64,000 nt of DNA from Pogostemon cablin (Eukaryota; Streptophyta; Magnoliopsida; Lamiales; Lamiaceae): the NCBI GenBank assembly GCA_023678885.1, contig CM042958.1:15184852-15248851 (forward strand). The letters run 5' to 3'. The position numbers and the translations under genes were made by a program. Below are positions 23,401-33,020 of the stretch, one piece after another; the stretch's first letter is position 1, and each line of letters opens with the position of its first letter. Under the pieces are notes generated by a model. That model did no database searches. It was not told the origin of the DNA and was given only the letters and a program-made list of their open reading frames with translations.

Positions 23401-24457
23401 TATTGTCAGCTGCGGTTTCAAAAGAAGTCTGCATGACAGCTGTGTGTATATTAGAAGTGATGTTGATTGGCAGGTATTCTTGCTATTGTATGTTGATGAC
23501 ATACTGATAGCTTGCAAATCTATGGATGGAATTCTAGCTGTCAAAGAGATGTTGAAATCAGAGTTTAGCATGAAAGACTTAGGGGAAGCTACTGTAATTC
23601 TAGGAATGCAGATTGAGAGGGATAGATCAACTGGATCAGTTGTGCTTCATCAGAGTATTTACTTGGAAAAAGTACTAAAAAGATATAATATGGATATGTG
23701 TAAATCAGTTTCCACACCAGTTAAACAAGGAATAAGTTTATCAAGTCAACAATCAGCAAGTACAGAAGCAGAAATTTCAGAAATGGATAGAATTCCATAT
23801 GCTAATGCTGTAGGAAGTCTTATGTATGCAATGGTGTGTTGTAGACCAGACTTAGCTCATGCAATGAGCTTAGTGAGCAGGTTCATGGGAAATCCAGGAA
23901 GGGAGCATTGGGAAGCTGTCAAATGGATTCAAAGATATCTGAAAGGAAGCTTAACAACAGGTTTGCATTTCAATAAGATTTCATCTAACATTGATTTCCT
24001 TGCAGGTTATGTAGATGCTGACTATGCTGCAAATTTGGACACAAGGAAGTCACTATCAGGCTATGTATTCAGTTTATTTGGGACAGCCATCAGTTGGAGG
24101 TCAACACATCAATCAGTGGTGGCACTATCTACAACAGAGGCTGAGTTCATTTCACTTACTGAAGGGATTAAGGAAGGTCTGTGGTTGAAGGGAATTCTGT
24201 CTGAATTTGGTATAGTGCAAGAGTCTGTGGTGATGTATTGTAATAATTCTAGTGCCATACATCTCTCAAGGCACCAAGGATATCATGAGAGAACAAAGCA
24301 TATTGATATCAGACTATACTTCATTAGAGATTTGATAGATGATGGAAGGGTGATTGTGAAGAAGATTGAAACAGAAAGGAATCCATCAGATTTTCTTACA
24401 AAGGCTTTGCCTACTTCGAAGTTCGAATTGTGCAAAAGCCTTATCAGTATGTGTTAA
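20450..24457 (+). CDS. Copia Gag-Pol polyprotein (1335 aa)
   Basis: I use the ATG at 20450 (MVTKFDIERFTEKSDYGLW), the usual copia Gag start. An in-frame ATG at 20333 lies inside the LTR. Order of domains by residue: Gag 1-200; zinc knuckle CFHCHEPGHFKKNC at 240-253; aspartic protease DSG at 308-310; GAG-pre-integrase about 436 (LWHGRLAH); integrase with D498, D561 and E597 (35 residues between the last two, as in DD35E); reverse transcriptase with D929 (QMDVTTTFLHG) and YVDD with D1016/D1017; RNase H with D1189, E1230. At 1265 the family's third catalytic Asp (normally C-D-N) is Asn (YCNNSSA). No frameshifts or stops. The protein may therefore be impaired at RNase H although the frame is open. 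Confidence 0.95.
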   Translation: MVTKFDIERFTEKSDYGLWKIKMRSILVQQGLGGAIKEAPVNEAAAVDVQAAAAEADLQERALSAIFLCLGDKALREVQRETTARVVWKKLDDLYMVKTLANRLYLKQKLYSFKMTEEKSVLVHLDEFNKVLDDLENVEVKLENEDKALILLSALPKSFENFKDTLLFGSKESISLDEVELALKTKELQKCSEEQGASGEGLMIRKGNQNKKHNKKGSSDGKKQDTKGDQSASDKEGRKCFHCHEPGHFKKNCYKWKAAKRKKTEAGKDGQQRVQANQVTNSQNQVEIDYPEALLICSLKGSMDWILDSGCSFHMSPMKHWFTDLKYQNDGSVLLGNDHTCQIKGIGSIKLRMHDGVIRTLTGVRYIPELKRNLISLGILDASGYEFRTKGGVLIVEKDEYEVMKGIRKRELYILDGHTVTGQNNATIGSDNIHLWHGRLAHISEKGLQELSRQKAICITPSEQLKQCEHCIFGKAKRLKFGIGDHTSTSRLDYIHSDLWGPARTQTKGGGRYFMSFIDDYSRKVWIYILKTKDAAFNTFKDWLVEVENICNAKIKVLRTDNGLEYCSEEFNKFCRDKGIIRHKTVPGTPQQNGVAERLNQTLLERVRCILSNSGLTKDFWGELVTTVAFLINRSPSAALKFKTPQEVWSGKLADYSILRVIGCLAYAHVKQDKLTPRAVKCVMIGYPKGVKAYKLWSIESKKFLVSRDVTFNEAVMPLCPQQVQTIQGSNKTELEVEHAKRIVHDQRTGDEEILQDDTAEITDNDQGRSETDELLNSYQLARDRQRRSIKPPTRYANADIVSYTLYIAEEIDSYEPKNYLEAMNCKESDRWSVAMQEELMSLEKNQTWKIVQKPKDQRLVSCKWIYKKKVSPESAGGIRYKARLVARGFSQKEGIDYTEIFSPVVKHCSIRVMLALVAQFDLELHQMDVTTTFLHGNLEEKIYMSIPEGVAVQDTTNKACLLLKSLYGLKQSPRRWYLRFDEYIVSCGFKRSLHDSCVYIRSDVDWQVFLLLYVDDILIACKSMDGILAVKEMLKSEFSMKDLGEATVILGMQIERDRSTGSVVLHQSIYLEKVLKRYNMDMCKSVSTPVKQGISLSSQQSASTEAEISEMDRIPYANAVGSLMYAMVCCRPDLAHAMSLVSRFMGNPGREHWEAVKWIQRYLKGSLTTGLHFNKISSNIDFLAGYVDADYAANLDTRKSLSGYVFSLFGTAISWRSTHQSVVALSTTEAEFISLTEGIKEGLWLKGILSEFGIVQESVVMYCNNSSAIHLSRHQGYHERTKHIDIRLYFIRDLIDDGRVIVKKIETERNPSDFLTKALPTSKFELCKSLISMC

Positions 24458-24610
24458 GTATAAGAGTGAAGAGTTCTGCTACTCTCTCAAAGTAGTGAAG
24501 TGAGTTTTGCTGCTCTCCAACAAGGCAGTGGAAGTAAAGTTTGCTGACTTAAAAACAGTGTGATGAAGGTGAAGTAATTAATGCTTAAGTATGAGGTTTA
24601 GGTGGAGATT

Positions 24611-25229
24611 TGAGATGGAAACCTCATCAATTAATGTCTGATCAACATTAGTAGGAGTATGTTTGTAGTTTAGTTATGCATGATCATGGTAATCATCAGA
24701 AACGGGTGCATGATCATACTTAATAAACTGAAATCAATGCATGTGGAAGGAGTTGTGATAGGGTGTGTTGCAGCTGGTGTAGGGAGTGTTTGGAAGCATG
24801 TTCTGGAACGTTCCATGCACGGTTTGAAAGCTCAAAGGGTGGACTATGAGCTAGAGTTCGTTACAACAGAAAAAGATTCGATTTAACTACCCAAATAACA
24901 GCTGGAAGTTGAACACACGTGATGGTCCTATAAGTTTCAACTTATTCTGCATAGTGTATATATATGGTGTAATCTGTGTATATCAGATGTATGTAATCTT
25001 CATAATCCTCTGAAAGCAATAAGAAACGATCATCATCATCAAGTGGACGTAGGCTTGGTTAATAAGCCGAACCACTATACATCTTGTTCTTCAAAATTCT
25101 TCAAACACACTAGCACACACTTGTTCTTGATCTAATATTTGTGAGTTTGAATCAATCCTTGATTCTGTATTCAAAGTTTATCCAAGCAATTTGCTTGAAG
25201 CAGATCTGTTTGTGCATTCAACACTGAGA
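24611..25229 (+). repeat. 3' LTR of the copia element
   Basis: 619 bp, near-identical to the 5' LTR, preceded by the purine-rich aggtggagattt and followed by the target duplication cctac. Confidence 0.93.
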
Positions 25230-25375
25230 CCTACTAATTGAAAAGAATATTTCTGCTGCCATGGCTAGGTGCACCCCCCACCAATGCATAGTTGAAGTTA
25301 TGGCTAGGCGCGCACCCCACCAATGCATAGTTGAAATTAATATACCCCTACTAATTGAAAAGAATATTTGAATTG
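25230..25375 (+). repeat. U2 3'-end repeat, continuation of the array broken by copia
   Basis: Carries two copies of the U2 3' end and its 3' box (atggctaggtgcacc.., atggctaggcgcgcacc.., each followed by caatgcatagttga). Each is followed by 'ttaatatacccctactaatt'-type sequence. Confidence 0.75.
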
Positions 25376-25741
25376 GATATCTCAGATAATATACCCCTAA
25401 CCTTAAGTTTTAGGGGGTGTTTGTTTGATGGGTTTGGAGATAGGGGAATGAGTATGAAAGGTTTATTCAATGTTTGGTATTACACTCCAATGGGAATCAT
25501 TCCCAAGTTTATAGCAATCTATCCCATTGGAATGAAACCCATACCCAAGCTGCAAAACTGGTGGAGAGTTCTTAAACAAACAGCTAAATAAATTGAAGAC
25601 ATTCATTCTTTTTGTGTTAATTATAGAACCTCTTAAGTTTGTGGCGGCTTTCAACCAAAGTAACCTTTGTTTATTTTTTGATTTATTTTACTTTGAAAAT
25701 GCTGAAGGAAATGTCTCCAAGTTTATTTCAGCATATACTCT

Positions 25742-25979
<238 letters not shown>

Positions 25980-25989
25980 ATTCAAGTAT

Positions 25990-27100
25990 AAGTTTATTGC
26001 CCCAAACTCAACAATTTACTGATGTTGAAAATCAATAGTTCCCATTTTAATGGTGTCATAATTTTGCATGGCAAGTGTCTCTAATAAAAAATAAAAATGG
26101 GTAGATTGAACAAGAAGTCTACCTTTACGTCAAATAGTAAGTCTTGTGTTATAAAGAATGTGTAAATTGAAAAAAAAAATCATGCAATCTAGTCCAAACT
26201 TTTAATTTTTAGCATGAAAAAAAAAATCACTAGTCTGTTGTAAATTACATCCATCAATTGTTGTAAATTACATACATCTACGTATGTTATTTTGGATTAA
26301 TTGTAAAAACTACCGCAAATTAATCGCAAATTTTATGTTAAACTTTGAGAATTTAAAAAAAAAAAGATTATATTTTTAGCAAAAAATTGCACCCATTAAA
26401 AAAAAAAAATTTTGTGTGATCCATTTAATGTAGATGTAATATTTATTATGTGAAAGCACAACTGAGTTTGATATTTAAGGATAGGATTCTGCTAAAGATT
26501 CAGTTTTGCTTCGTGTTCCTTGGTGAAGTTTTTTGATATCAAATTCAGATTTATGAAGAAGAACGAAAAATTTAACTTGACAAAACAACTAAACTCATTC
26601 ATGAAGCCTAGCTACTTGATTATATTTTTACATGCCAATATATTCCTCAACTTTCTCCATCTACATATTAATTTGCTCAATATTTGCATTCATCTGATCG
26701 ATTAGGGGTGTGCATAACTCAAGTAGTGTGCATTATAAATGGAAAATCAATTTAGGTTTATAAGATATATGGTGTATATAAAATATATAGTGTATTTATT
26801 AAATTATTAAGGGTAATTTAATATGTTTAAAAATATTTATTTTAATCATATAATAATAAAATGTGTATTTAATAATAGACGTGTCTAAATAAATTGAGTT
26901 ACGAAGAGCGGTTTGTGAAATAAGGGATCCCATCCGCTATAACTAATATTTTATTATAGGGATTTGGAAGCTATTTTGGTTGCTGTGATTAATTGTAGAG
27001 TCGTGGTTTGCTACATATTAGAAATAATAGTTTTTATCAGGCGATCATATTGAAAATTTGACATCTTAGAGCATCTCCAAATCTTATCTAAAATGAATAT
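25990..27100. other. Intergenic, AT-rich
   Basis: No gene seen. The part 26928-27068 is a diverged copy of the MYB 3' flank (19273-19392). The rest is unrecognised. Confidence 0.5.
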
Positions 27101-27104
27101 TATG

Positions 27105-27322
27105 TACTCCTTCTGTCCGCTTTTAAAGGTATCATTTTTCCATTTTGGGCGTCTATTCTATTGGTCATATTTATTTTTTTATTCACATACACCCACTAAT
27201 ACAATTAAAAAATGGGATCCACACCTCCACTAATACAACTATCCATTACTAAATAAATAACAATACTCCTTAATCTCCGTGCTCAAAAGTAAATGATGCC
27301 TTGAATCCGAACGGAGGAAGTA
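27105..27322. mobile_element. Stowaway-like MITE
   Basis: TA-ctccttctgtccgc at the left, gaacggaggaag-TA at the right. Same family as 10749-10968. Confidence 0.75.
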
Positions 27323-28136
27323 TATTTTAAAGAGTAAAACAAGAAAAACAAGTTCCAACCAACTCTTTATTTTAACTTTTTATTTTAAAGAGTCATTTTC
27401 ACTCTTCAAATTTGAAGAACACAAACCACTCTTTATAATTTACTTATTATTTCATTATATGCTATTTAATTGTTAGTTTTTTTATTCAATAGAAGTAGTT
27501 TAAACAATTAATAAAAGAGAAAAATAATGCAATAAATGAACATTGGAAAATAAAATTTAAAGAATTTGTTAGAGCACAAAAAAAAAATTATGACTCTTTA
27601 AAAATAAAATTACTCTTTATATTGTGAAAATACTCTTCAAATTTTGAAGAGTCTCTTGGAGATGCTCTTATATCTATTTGCTATCATAAAAGAAAATTTA
27701 AAATAACTAGGTACAAGACAAGCCCAGACAAATATAAAAAACCAATAATTTTGAATCATTATTGGCTTAACAATTCAATCATTATAAAAATACATTAGAG
27801 TACTAAACCAAATCCATACTCTATCATCTCGTTCAACAAATTTTTAAAGGATAGGTGGAAAAGCTAAATTACAGATTATGCCCCTCAAGTATTTATCTTG
27901 TTACTGAAAATTGGGTCTTTACATCTGCATTATCATATGAGCATTTTTAAGCAATTAACAGTTAGTTAAACTTTAAGCAAGTTTCATTATATATTATTTT
28001 TCCTTAACATATTGAACAATTTTGATGGATTGACCAAAAATGGGCGTTTACAAGCTCAAAATTAAAAAAAGTTTAACTTGTTCTTTCTGAGAATAATGGA
28101 AATACATCCTAACAGCGGCTAGCAAAAAGTGTTTTA

Positions 28137-28189
28137 ATCCCACATCGAAGGAACTAAGGAGATATTAAGAGACATGTCAGAAATAAAAG
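28137..28189 (+). promoter_or_regulatory. U2 promoter: USE and TATA-like box
   Basis: atcccacatcg at 28137-28147 and aataaaag at 28182-28189, about -77 and -32 from the U2 5' end. Confidence 0.85.
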
Positions 28190-28213
28190 GAAAATCGTAA
28201 GACTTGAATAAGC

Positions 28214-28410
28214 ATACCTTTCTCGGCCTTTTGGCTAAGATCAAGTGTAGTATCTGTTCTTATCAGTTTAATATCTGATATGTGGGTCATTGGCCCACTT
28301 GATATTAAATTTATTTTTTGAGGGGGAGAACCCATAAAGGCAGCTTGCTGTCTGGGCTCTCGAGTGTCGCCTTGGTGTTGCACTACTGCCATGGCCAGGC
28401 ACACCCCACC
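28214..28410 (+). ncRNA. U2: U2 snRNA, copy 2, apparently intact
   Basis: RNA of the U2 snRNP, which pairs with the intron branch site. 197 nt from atacctttctcggcctttt. The branch-site pairing word gtagta, stem IIa (atcagtttaatatctgat), stem IIb (gtgggtcattggcccac), Sm site (attttttga) and stem IV (tcgccttggtgttgcacta .. ccatggccagg) are all present. The stem IV base pair that is C-G in the 38005 copy is T-A here (gtgtcgcc with ggcacac), so pairing is kept. The 3' box catagttgaa follows. It heads the 3'-end array at 28395-28905. Confidence 0.9.
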
Positions 28411-28905
28411 AAATCATAGTTGAAATTTATAATAAACCAGACACACCCCACCAAATCATAGTTGAAATTTATAATAAACGTTACTGATTAGAATTGGTGT
28501 TGTACTGCTGCCCCACCAAATCATAGTTGAAATATATAATAAACGTTACTGATTAGAATTGGTGTTGCACTGCTGCCCCACCAAATCATAGTTGAAATAT
28601 ATAATAAACGTTACTGATTAGAATTGGTCAGGCACACCCCACCACACCAATTCAAATCATAGTTGAAGTTGAAATTGTTACTGAATAGAATTGGTGGGCA
28701 CCCCACCAAATCATAGTTGAAATTTATAACCAAATCATAGTTGAAATTTATAATAAACGTCACTGAATAGAATTGGTGTTGCACTACTGCCATGGCCAGA
28801 CACACCTCACCAAATCATAGTTGAAATTTATAATAAACGTCCCCACCAAATCATAGTTGAAATTATAATAAACGTTACTGAATAGAATTTATGTTGCTGT
28901 CTCCC
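28395..28905 (+). repeat. Tandem array made of the U2 3' end plus its 3' box
   Basis: About nine partial copies of 'caccccaccaaatcatagtt' followed by 'gaaatttataataaacg' and often 'ttactgattagaattggtgt' and 'gcactgctgc'. The unit joins the last U2 bases, the 3' box (catagttgaa) and downstream DNA. Units vary between about 40 and 70 bp. Confidence 0.85.
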
Positions 28906-29194
28906 AGTTGAAGTTTATAATTAAATTTACTGAATACTGAATTATTTTCCAATGGAAGTTTACACCAATGAAGATTACTGATTTTTTTTTTCTGGAATAG
29001 AGTTATATTAGTAATGATAATAATGACATGCGTAATGATAAAAGTAATGACAATGATTTAATCTATAGAATTTGTTTGGGTTTTCATACTTGTTGGTATT
29101 GCGGGGTGTAATTGAACGGAGCCTTCGATGAACAGCTAAAAATTTTTTGAGGGGGGTTTTGCTTGATGATAAGAAAGAAATAACAACGATAATC

Positions 29195-29320
29195 TTGTAG
29201 GATTTATGCATCTTTTCACAGAAATTGTTTTTCAATCTATCTATGTTTGACCAGCTCTCGTGCCTCTCAATGCTGTTAACATATGACATGTTGTGGGTGT
29301 GTTATTTCTTCTTGTTACAT
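29195..29320 (+). repeat. Diverged copy of the 3' end of the MYB intron
   Basis: gtaggatttatgcatctttt.. cagaaattgtttttc.. gttatttcttcttg parallels 18611-18753, the last part of the MYB intron including the first bases of exon 2. It carries no MYB coding domain. Shows that a piece of the MYB gene was copied into the snRNA cluster. Confidence 0.75.
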
Positions 29321-29534
29321 TGCATAAAGGTTTAGAGTATTGCTTGATTAAAGAAATCAGAATTCACACTGGATTTTCTATTACATTATTGTCTGTTGAT
29401 AATTAAACCCAAGGACTACTCTTTTTCATTGATGGAACCACAGCTAAAAAAATGATTGATAGAATTGATAATTTGCAATGGTATTTGAGTATACAACTGT
29501 GACAGAATCTTTTTTTTTTGTGCTGGAGGGGTAA

Positions 29535-29652
29535 GTCCATGGAATTGATAACGCATCAGACGGTGAAGAGAATTAACGGCTCGATCACAGAGCAATATCT
29601 CTCATCCTAACTAAACAGTTGTATATTAGCAAATGTCTGGAAATCCCACATC
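29535..29652 (+). repeat. U2 upstream flank, duplicated at 37821-37938
   Basis: ggaattgataacgcatcaga, ggctcgatcacagagcaata, catcctaact and caaatgtctg run collinear with 37821-37938 and end in the USE of a U2 locus in both places. Confidence 0.8.
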
Positions 29653-29711
29653 GAAGGAACTCAGAAATATTAATAGACATGGCAGGAATAAAAAGAGATT
29701 CGGGGTTGAGC

Positions 29712-29997
29712 ATACCTTTCTCGGTCTTTTGGCTAAGATCAAGTGTAGTATTTGTTCTTATCAGTTTAATATCAGATATGTGGGCCATTGGCTCACACGA
29801 TATTAAATTTATCCTCACACGATATTAAATTTGTCCTTTGACGGGGAGTCAGACGATATTAAATTTATCCTTTGACGGGGAGCCCAACGGTATCCTTTGA
29901 CGGGGAGCCCATCAGCAGCTTGCTGTCGGGCCTCTCGAGGTGTTGCACTACCAAATCATCCTCTCGAGGTGTTGCACTACCAAATCATAGTTAAATT
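29712..29997 (+). pseudogene. U2 snRNA pseudogene with internal tandem duplications
   Basis: 5' half close to U2 (atacctttctcggtctttt, gtagtatttg). From the Sm region on it is scrambled: the 'acgatattaaatttatcctt' segment with 'tgacggggag' is repeated three to four times and the 'ctcgaggtgttgcactacca' block twice. The Sm site is degraded (aaatttatcct). USE aatcccacatcga at about 29641-29652. Confidence 0.85.
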
Positions 29998-30778
29998 CTT
30001 TATTGGTATGTAACACACAACTTTGCCTTCTAATCTAATTTTGCAAGCCTTATCGAGGCGAGGCACTAAAGAAATCAATCAATGAAACAATGATGTGTTA
30101 TGGATCATCCTGGCTTGAATGAAATAGAGATTCGACTATCATTCTAATAGCCTACATCAACTACAGAGATGATTGCAAGTGAAAGAAGCAAGTAAAATGC
30201 TTAAATACACCTCTCTGCTAATGTTGTGAAATCTGACATGATCATCCTGGCTGTGGACATGTCAATCAACGATATCCATTGCTATTTTAGAAGAACAATA
30301 ATTATCACTCTAAAGATTAATTTTGACAAAATCAGTTTAACAGAGTCCACAGGAGACAAGCTTTCAAGCTCATTTATATTATCTAGTTAAAAGTACTATA
30401 TTATCTCTCTTTTAATTTTTTTTCTTTCTCAAAAAAAAAAACGCATTAATATTGTATTTATATCATTAGTAGTACTAGTGCAGTAACTTTTTTCTGTAAT
30501 TTTGATCTGAGATTTTGTATTTGAAGATTGTTCTGCAAATTTGCATATAGTACAACTTTTTTGTATGTAATTTTGATCTGGGATTTTTATATATATTTAT
30601 TCGATTAAAATAATAGAATGACAATTCAAAAATTATGTATTCGATTTAAAAACAAATAACAAAGAAAAAACATCGTACAATATATCTTTTTTCTAAGCTT
30701 ACATTCGTCAAGCATTGCTTCTAAATTTTCTTCTATTTTTTCATCCCTTCGATTGCTAAGGGTCACCATATTAAGAAA
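29998..30778. other. Cluster spacer, no gene
   Basis: About 30115-30225 is a diverged copy of about 38400-38540 ('ctaatagcctacatcaacta', 'gcaagtgaaagaa', 'aaaatgcttaaatacac'). The rest is AT-rich and unrecognised. Confidence 0.5.
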
Positions 30779-30920
30779 GACAAAAACTTGTGTGCCGGGG
30801 ACACATCATGCCCCAATGAGAACACAAACCCTCCCCACATATTTTATTTAATCCTATGTATTGTTAGGAATTTAAATTGTAAAGGGACACGGTGTTCCCG
30901 GGGTCACAAGAGTCTCACTC
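30779..30920. mobile_element. Foldback MITE, 'gtgccccgggg' family, copy with perfect 9-bp target duplication
   Basis: 142 bp, ends gacaaaaacttgtgtgccgg and cacaagagtctcactc. Target duplication attaagaaa at 30770-30778 and 30921-30929. The core word 'cctatgtattgttaggaatt' is the complement of that in the copies at 9863 and 39680. Confidence 0.85.
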
Positions 30921-31006
30921 ATTAAGAAATCATGCTATTCAAAATAAGTTGAGAAATTCCACACAATTAACGTAAACGAAATACTTCTTTGTTAAAAACA
31001 TTAACT

Positions 31007-31320
31007 GAGTTATAGATCAAAAACGGTCCATAATTTTTTACTTTATTAAAAATGGTCCTTACAAAGTCAAAAAAATTAATATAGTCCCATAGCTTTTAAA
31101 TTTGCATTAGTTTCAATCAAAAAATGCAGAAGATAATGATATTTGCCAGAATCGTACAGTGGTGCGCATGTGGTGCAATTCTAGCAAAAATTGCAATTCT
31201 AGATAAACTTTGAATTAAATTGATGCAATTTTAAAAGCTCTGGAACTAAACTAAAAATTTTATTTTCTTTCTGGGACTTACTAATAAAGTAAAAAGTAGT
31301 ATCGTTTTGATTTTTAACTC
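31007..31320. mobile_element. Foldback element, Mutator-like by appearance
   Basis: Left arm from gagttatagatcaaaaacgg and right arm to cgttttgatttttaactc are long imperfect inverted repeats, also matching at 'ttttactttatta' and 'agcttttaaa'. Non-coding. No exact target duplication found. Confidence 0.55.
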
Positions 31321-32250
31321 TAGAATTTACGGTAGAGTTGGTAGCTTTTTCATCATCATCCAAAAGAGCTTGATTACTTTTATGGGTTTTATATCCCACT
31401 CTAGATATGGCTAGAGTCCAACAACTAAGTCTAAAAGAACACACAAAGAGCCCACAAAGCACAAAACCCAACATACTAAATCACCAGGCCGAACATAAGG
31501 CTTGCCAAAGACAAATATAGGCCCAAAGGCAAACAAACGATAAAGCCAAACAAGGCAGACAATGCTAAAAGATGACATGTCCGACCTTATCACAAGTCCA
31601 ACTTGCATGATTGCCTCGAGTTGGGCTGACCTTATGGATGTCCGACCCAACCGAGAAAAACATCGGCCAACCCATCAGAGTTTAGCCCATCAAAGACACG
31701 ATAGCTGTGAATACGAAAAATGACACGTCACTCTCAAGAACCTTGACCAAAGGGACACACAAAACTCATGAGCATGCAGCTCTCAACCCATGAAAACTCT
31801 CTAAATAAAAGACCATCTGCTATTGAATCAGCTGCTTTTGCCGTGCGAATGGGACCACAAACATAACAAATTGGTAGAGTTGATTCCCTTTGTTGGCAGC
31901 GTTGGTCTCCCCAAACACACATGACTTCTCTTCGTTGGAGCAAGGATTGGGAAAAAAAGCATAAACCTATGTGAGGAGCAAAGGGGAAAGTATAAATAGC
32001 TTCCTTTTTCTATTGTAAAGGGACTTTTAGCTAACCTCAACATTTCCATTCACTTCAAGAGGAGGAGAGTTTTGAGTGTGTAAACTACAAGAGCCTTAGG
32101 CCAATATCTAAAGAGAGTAATTCCTTTGCATCATATTTTTACTTGCTTGTGTTAAACGACCACCTCATCTAAAAGCTTAAGCTTGTAGAGAGATAAACCG
32201 TGCTTTTAGATGAGATGGTCGTTTAACATGGTATCAGAGCCCATGGTTAA
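31321..32250 (+). mobile_element. LTR-element remnant ending in a tRNA-iMet-type primer site
   Basis: Less AT-rich, non-coding stretch ending, after a 26-bp-arm hairpin, in tggtatcagagcccatgg at 32229-32246, the classic primer-binding sequence of many plant LTR elements. No gag or pol follows; within about 200 bp the sequence is again cluster DNA (32460 onward resembles 27895). The left boundary is not determined. Possibly the right end of an LTR plus a few bases of internal region. Confidence 0.45.
32151..32227. repeat. Inverted repeat: 26-bp arms, 25-bp loop
   Basis: Arms 32151-32176 (gttaaacgaccacctcatct..) and 32202-32227 (..agatgagatggtcgtttaac) pair with one mismatch. It directly abuts the primer-site-like sequence. 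Confidence 0.85.
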
Positions 32251-32848
32251 CAAAGGTCAGGGTTCGAACCTTACCACCATCCATTTATGAGTGCAAGGCT
32301 TGTGTCAAAATTGCACACTGCTCTTGAGCAATCTCGCACCTATACTTTTTTTTTTCATTTTAAATTTCAATGGAGTAATTGGTTTGTTAATTTATTATAA
32401 TCATATTCCATTGCAAAGGGATTTAAGCCTTAAATACTCCTTTTCAAAGACTAGTACTTCTCTTGTTACTGAAAATTTGATCGTTACATCTGCATTTCTA
32501 TATTATCATATGAGTCAGCTACAATCTTTTAAAGCCAAAAATTGTATCATGCCTTTTACATTAATCATACAAGTAGTCAAAGCAAGATTTTTTTTATTTT
32601 TATTATTTTTCCTTTAATTATCGAACGGTTTAATGGCATGATTCCTTTCCCAAAATGAGTGTTAACACACCGAGATTTACAAAAGTTCAGCATGTTTTTC
32701 TTCATCTTTTAAGTGATTTGCTCAAAATAATGGAAATGCAGCCTGACAGCTGTATTATAAAATGGCTGTAAGTCCCACATCGAAGCCGCTGTGAAAATAT
32801 TAAGAGACATTGGAGGAATAAAAAGAGAATCGTAAGGTATGATTAAGC

Positions 32849-33020
32849 ATACCTTTATCGGCGGCTAAGATCAAGTGTAGTATCTGTTCTTATCAGTTTA
32901 ATATCTGATATGTGGGTCATTGGCCCACACGATATTAAATTTATTTTTTAAGGGGAATAGCGGGGCTCTCAAGCGTCGCCTTAGTGTTGCATTACTGCCA
33001 TGGCCAGGCGCACCCCATCA
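32849..33020 (+). pseudogene. U2 snRNA pseudogene, deletions in stem I and stem III
   Basis: Starts atacctttatcggcggctaa, having lost most of 'ccttttg'. Stems IIa/IIb and a changed Sm region (attttttaa) remain. Stem III is deleted (ggggaatagcggggctctc). Stem IV remains. USE gtcccacatcg at about 32772-32782. Confidence 0.85.

Larger units (their letters stand above)
19751..25229 (+). mobile_element. Full-length Ty1/copia LTR retrotransposon, recent insertion
   Basis: Near-identical LTRs (19751-20371 and 24611-25229) bracket one uninterrupted gag-pol frame in the + direction. The 5-bp target duplication is cctac (19746-19750 and 25230-25234). The unoccupied sequence 'ttaatatacccctactaatt' exists just upstream (about 19687) and again at about 25339, confirming both ends. 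The LTR begins TG but ends in GA (..cactgaga) rather than the canonical CA. The primer-binding region follows at 20374 (tggcgccgtctgtgggaa, tRNA-Asp-like by its first bases). A purine-rich tract (aggtggagattt) precedes the 3' LTR. Near-identical LTRs and an open frame mean a young copy. Confidence 0.95.

Noticed and set aside
21041..23571. Minus-strand open frames under the copia gag-pol
   Set aside because: Shadows of the coding frame on the other strand, without domain matches.
28395..28905. A CRISPR-like array
   Set aside because: Units are variable in length, have no unique spacers and derive from the U2 3' end. The organism is a plant.
32229..32276. A second SINE or tRNA from the 'gggttcgaacctt' word after the primer-site sequence
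   Set aside because: No A box at suitable distance upstream. The primer-site context of an LTR element explains the position better.
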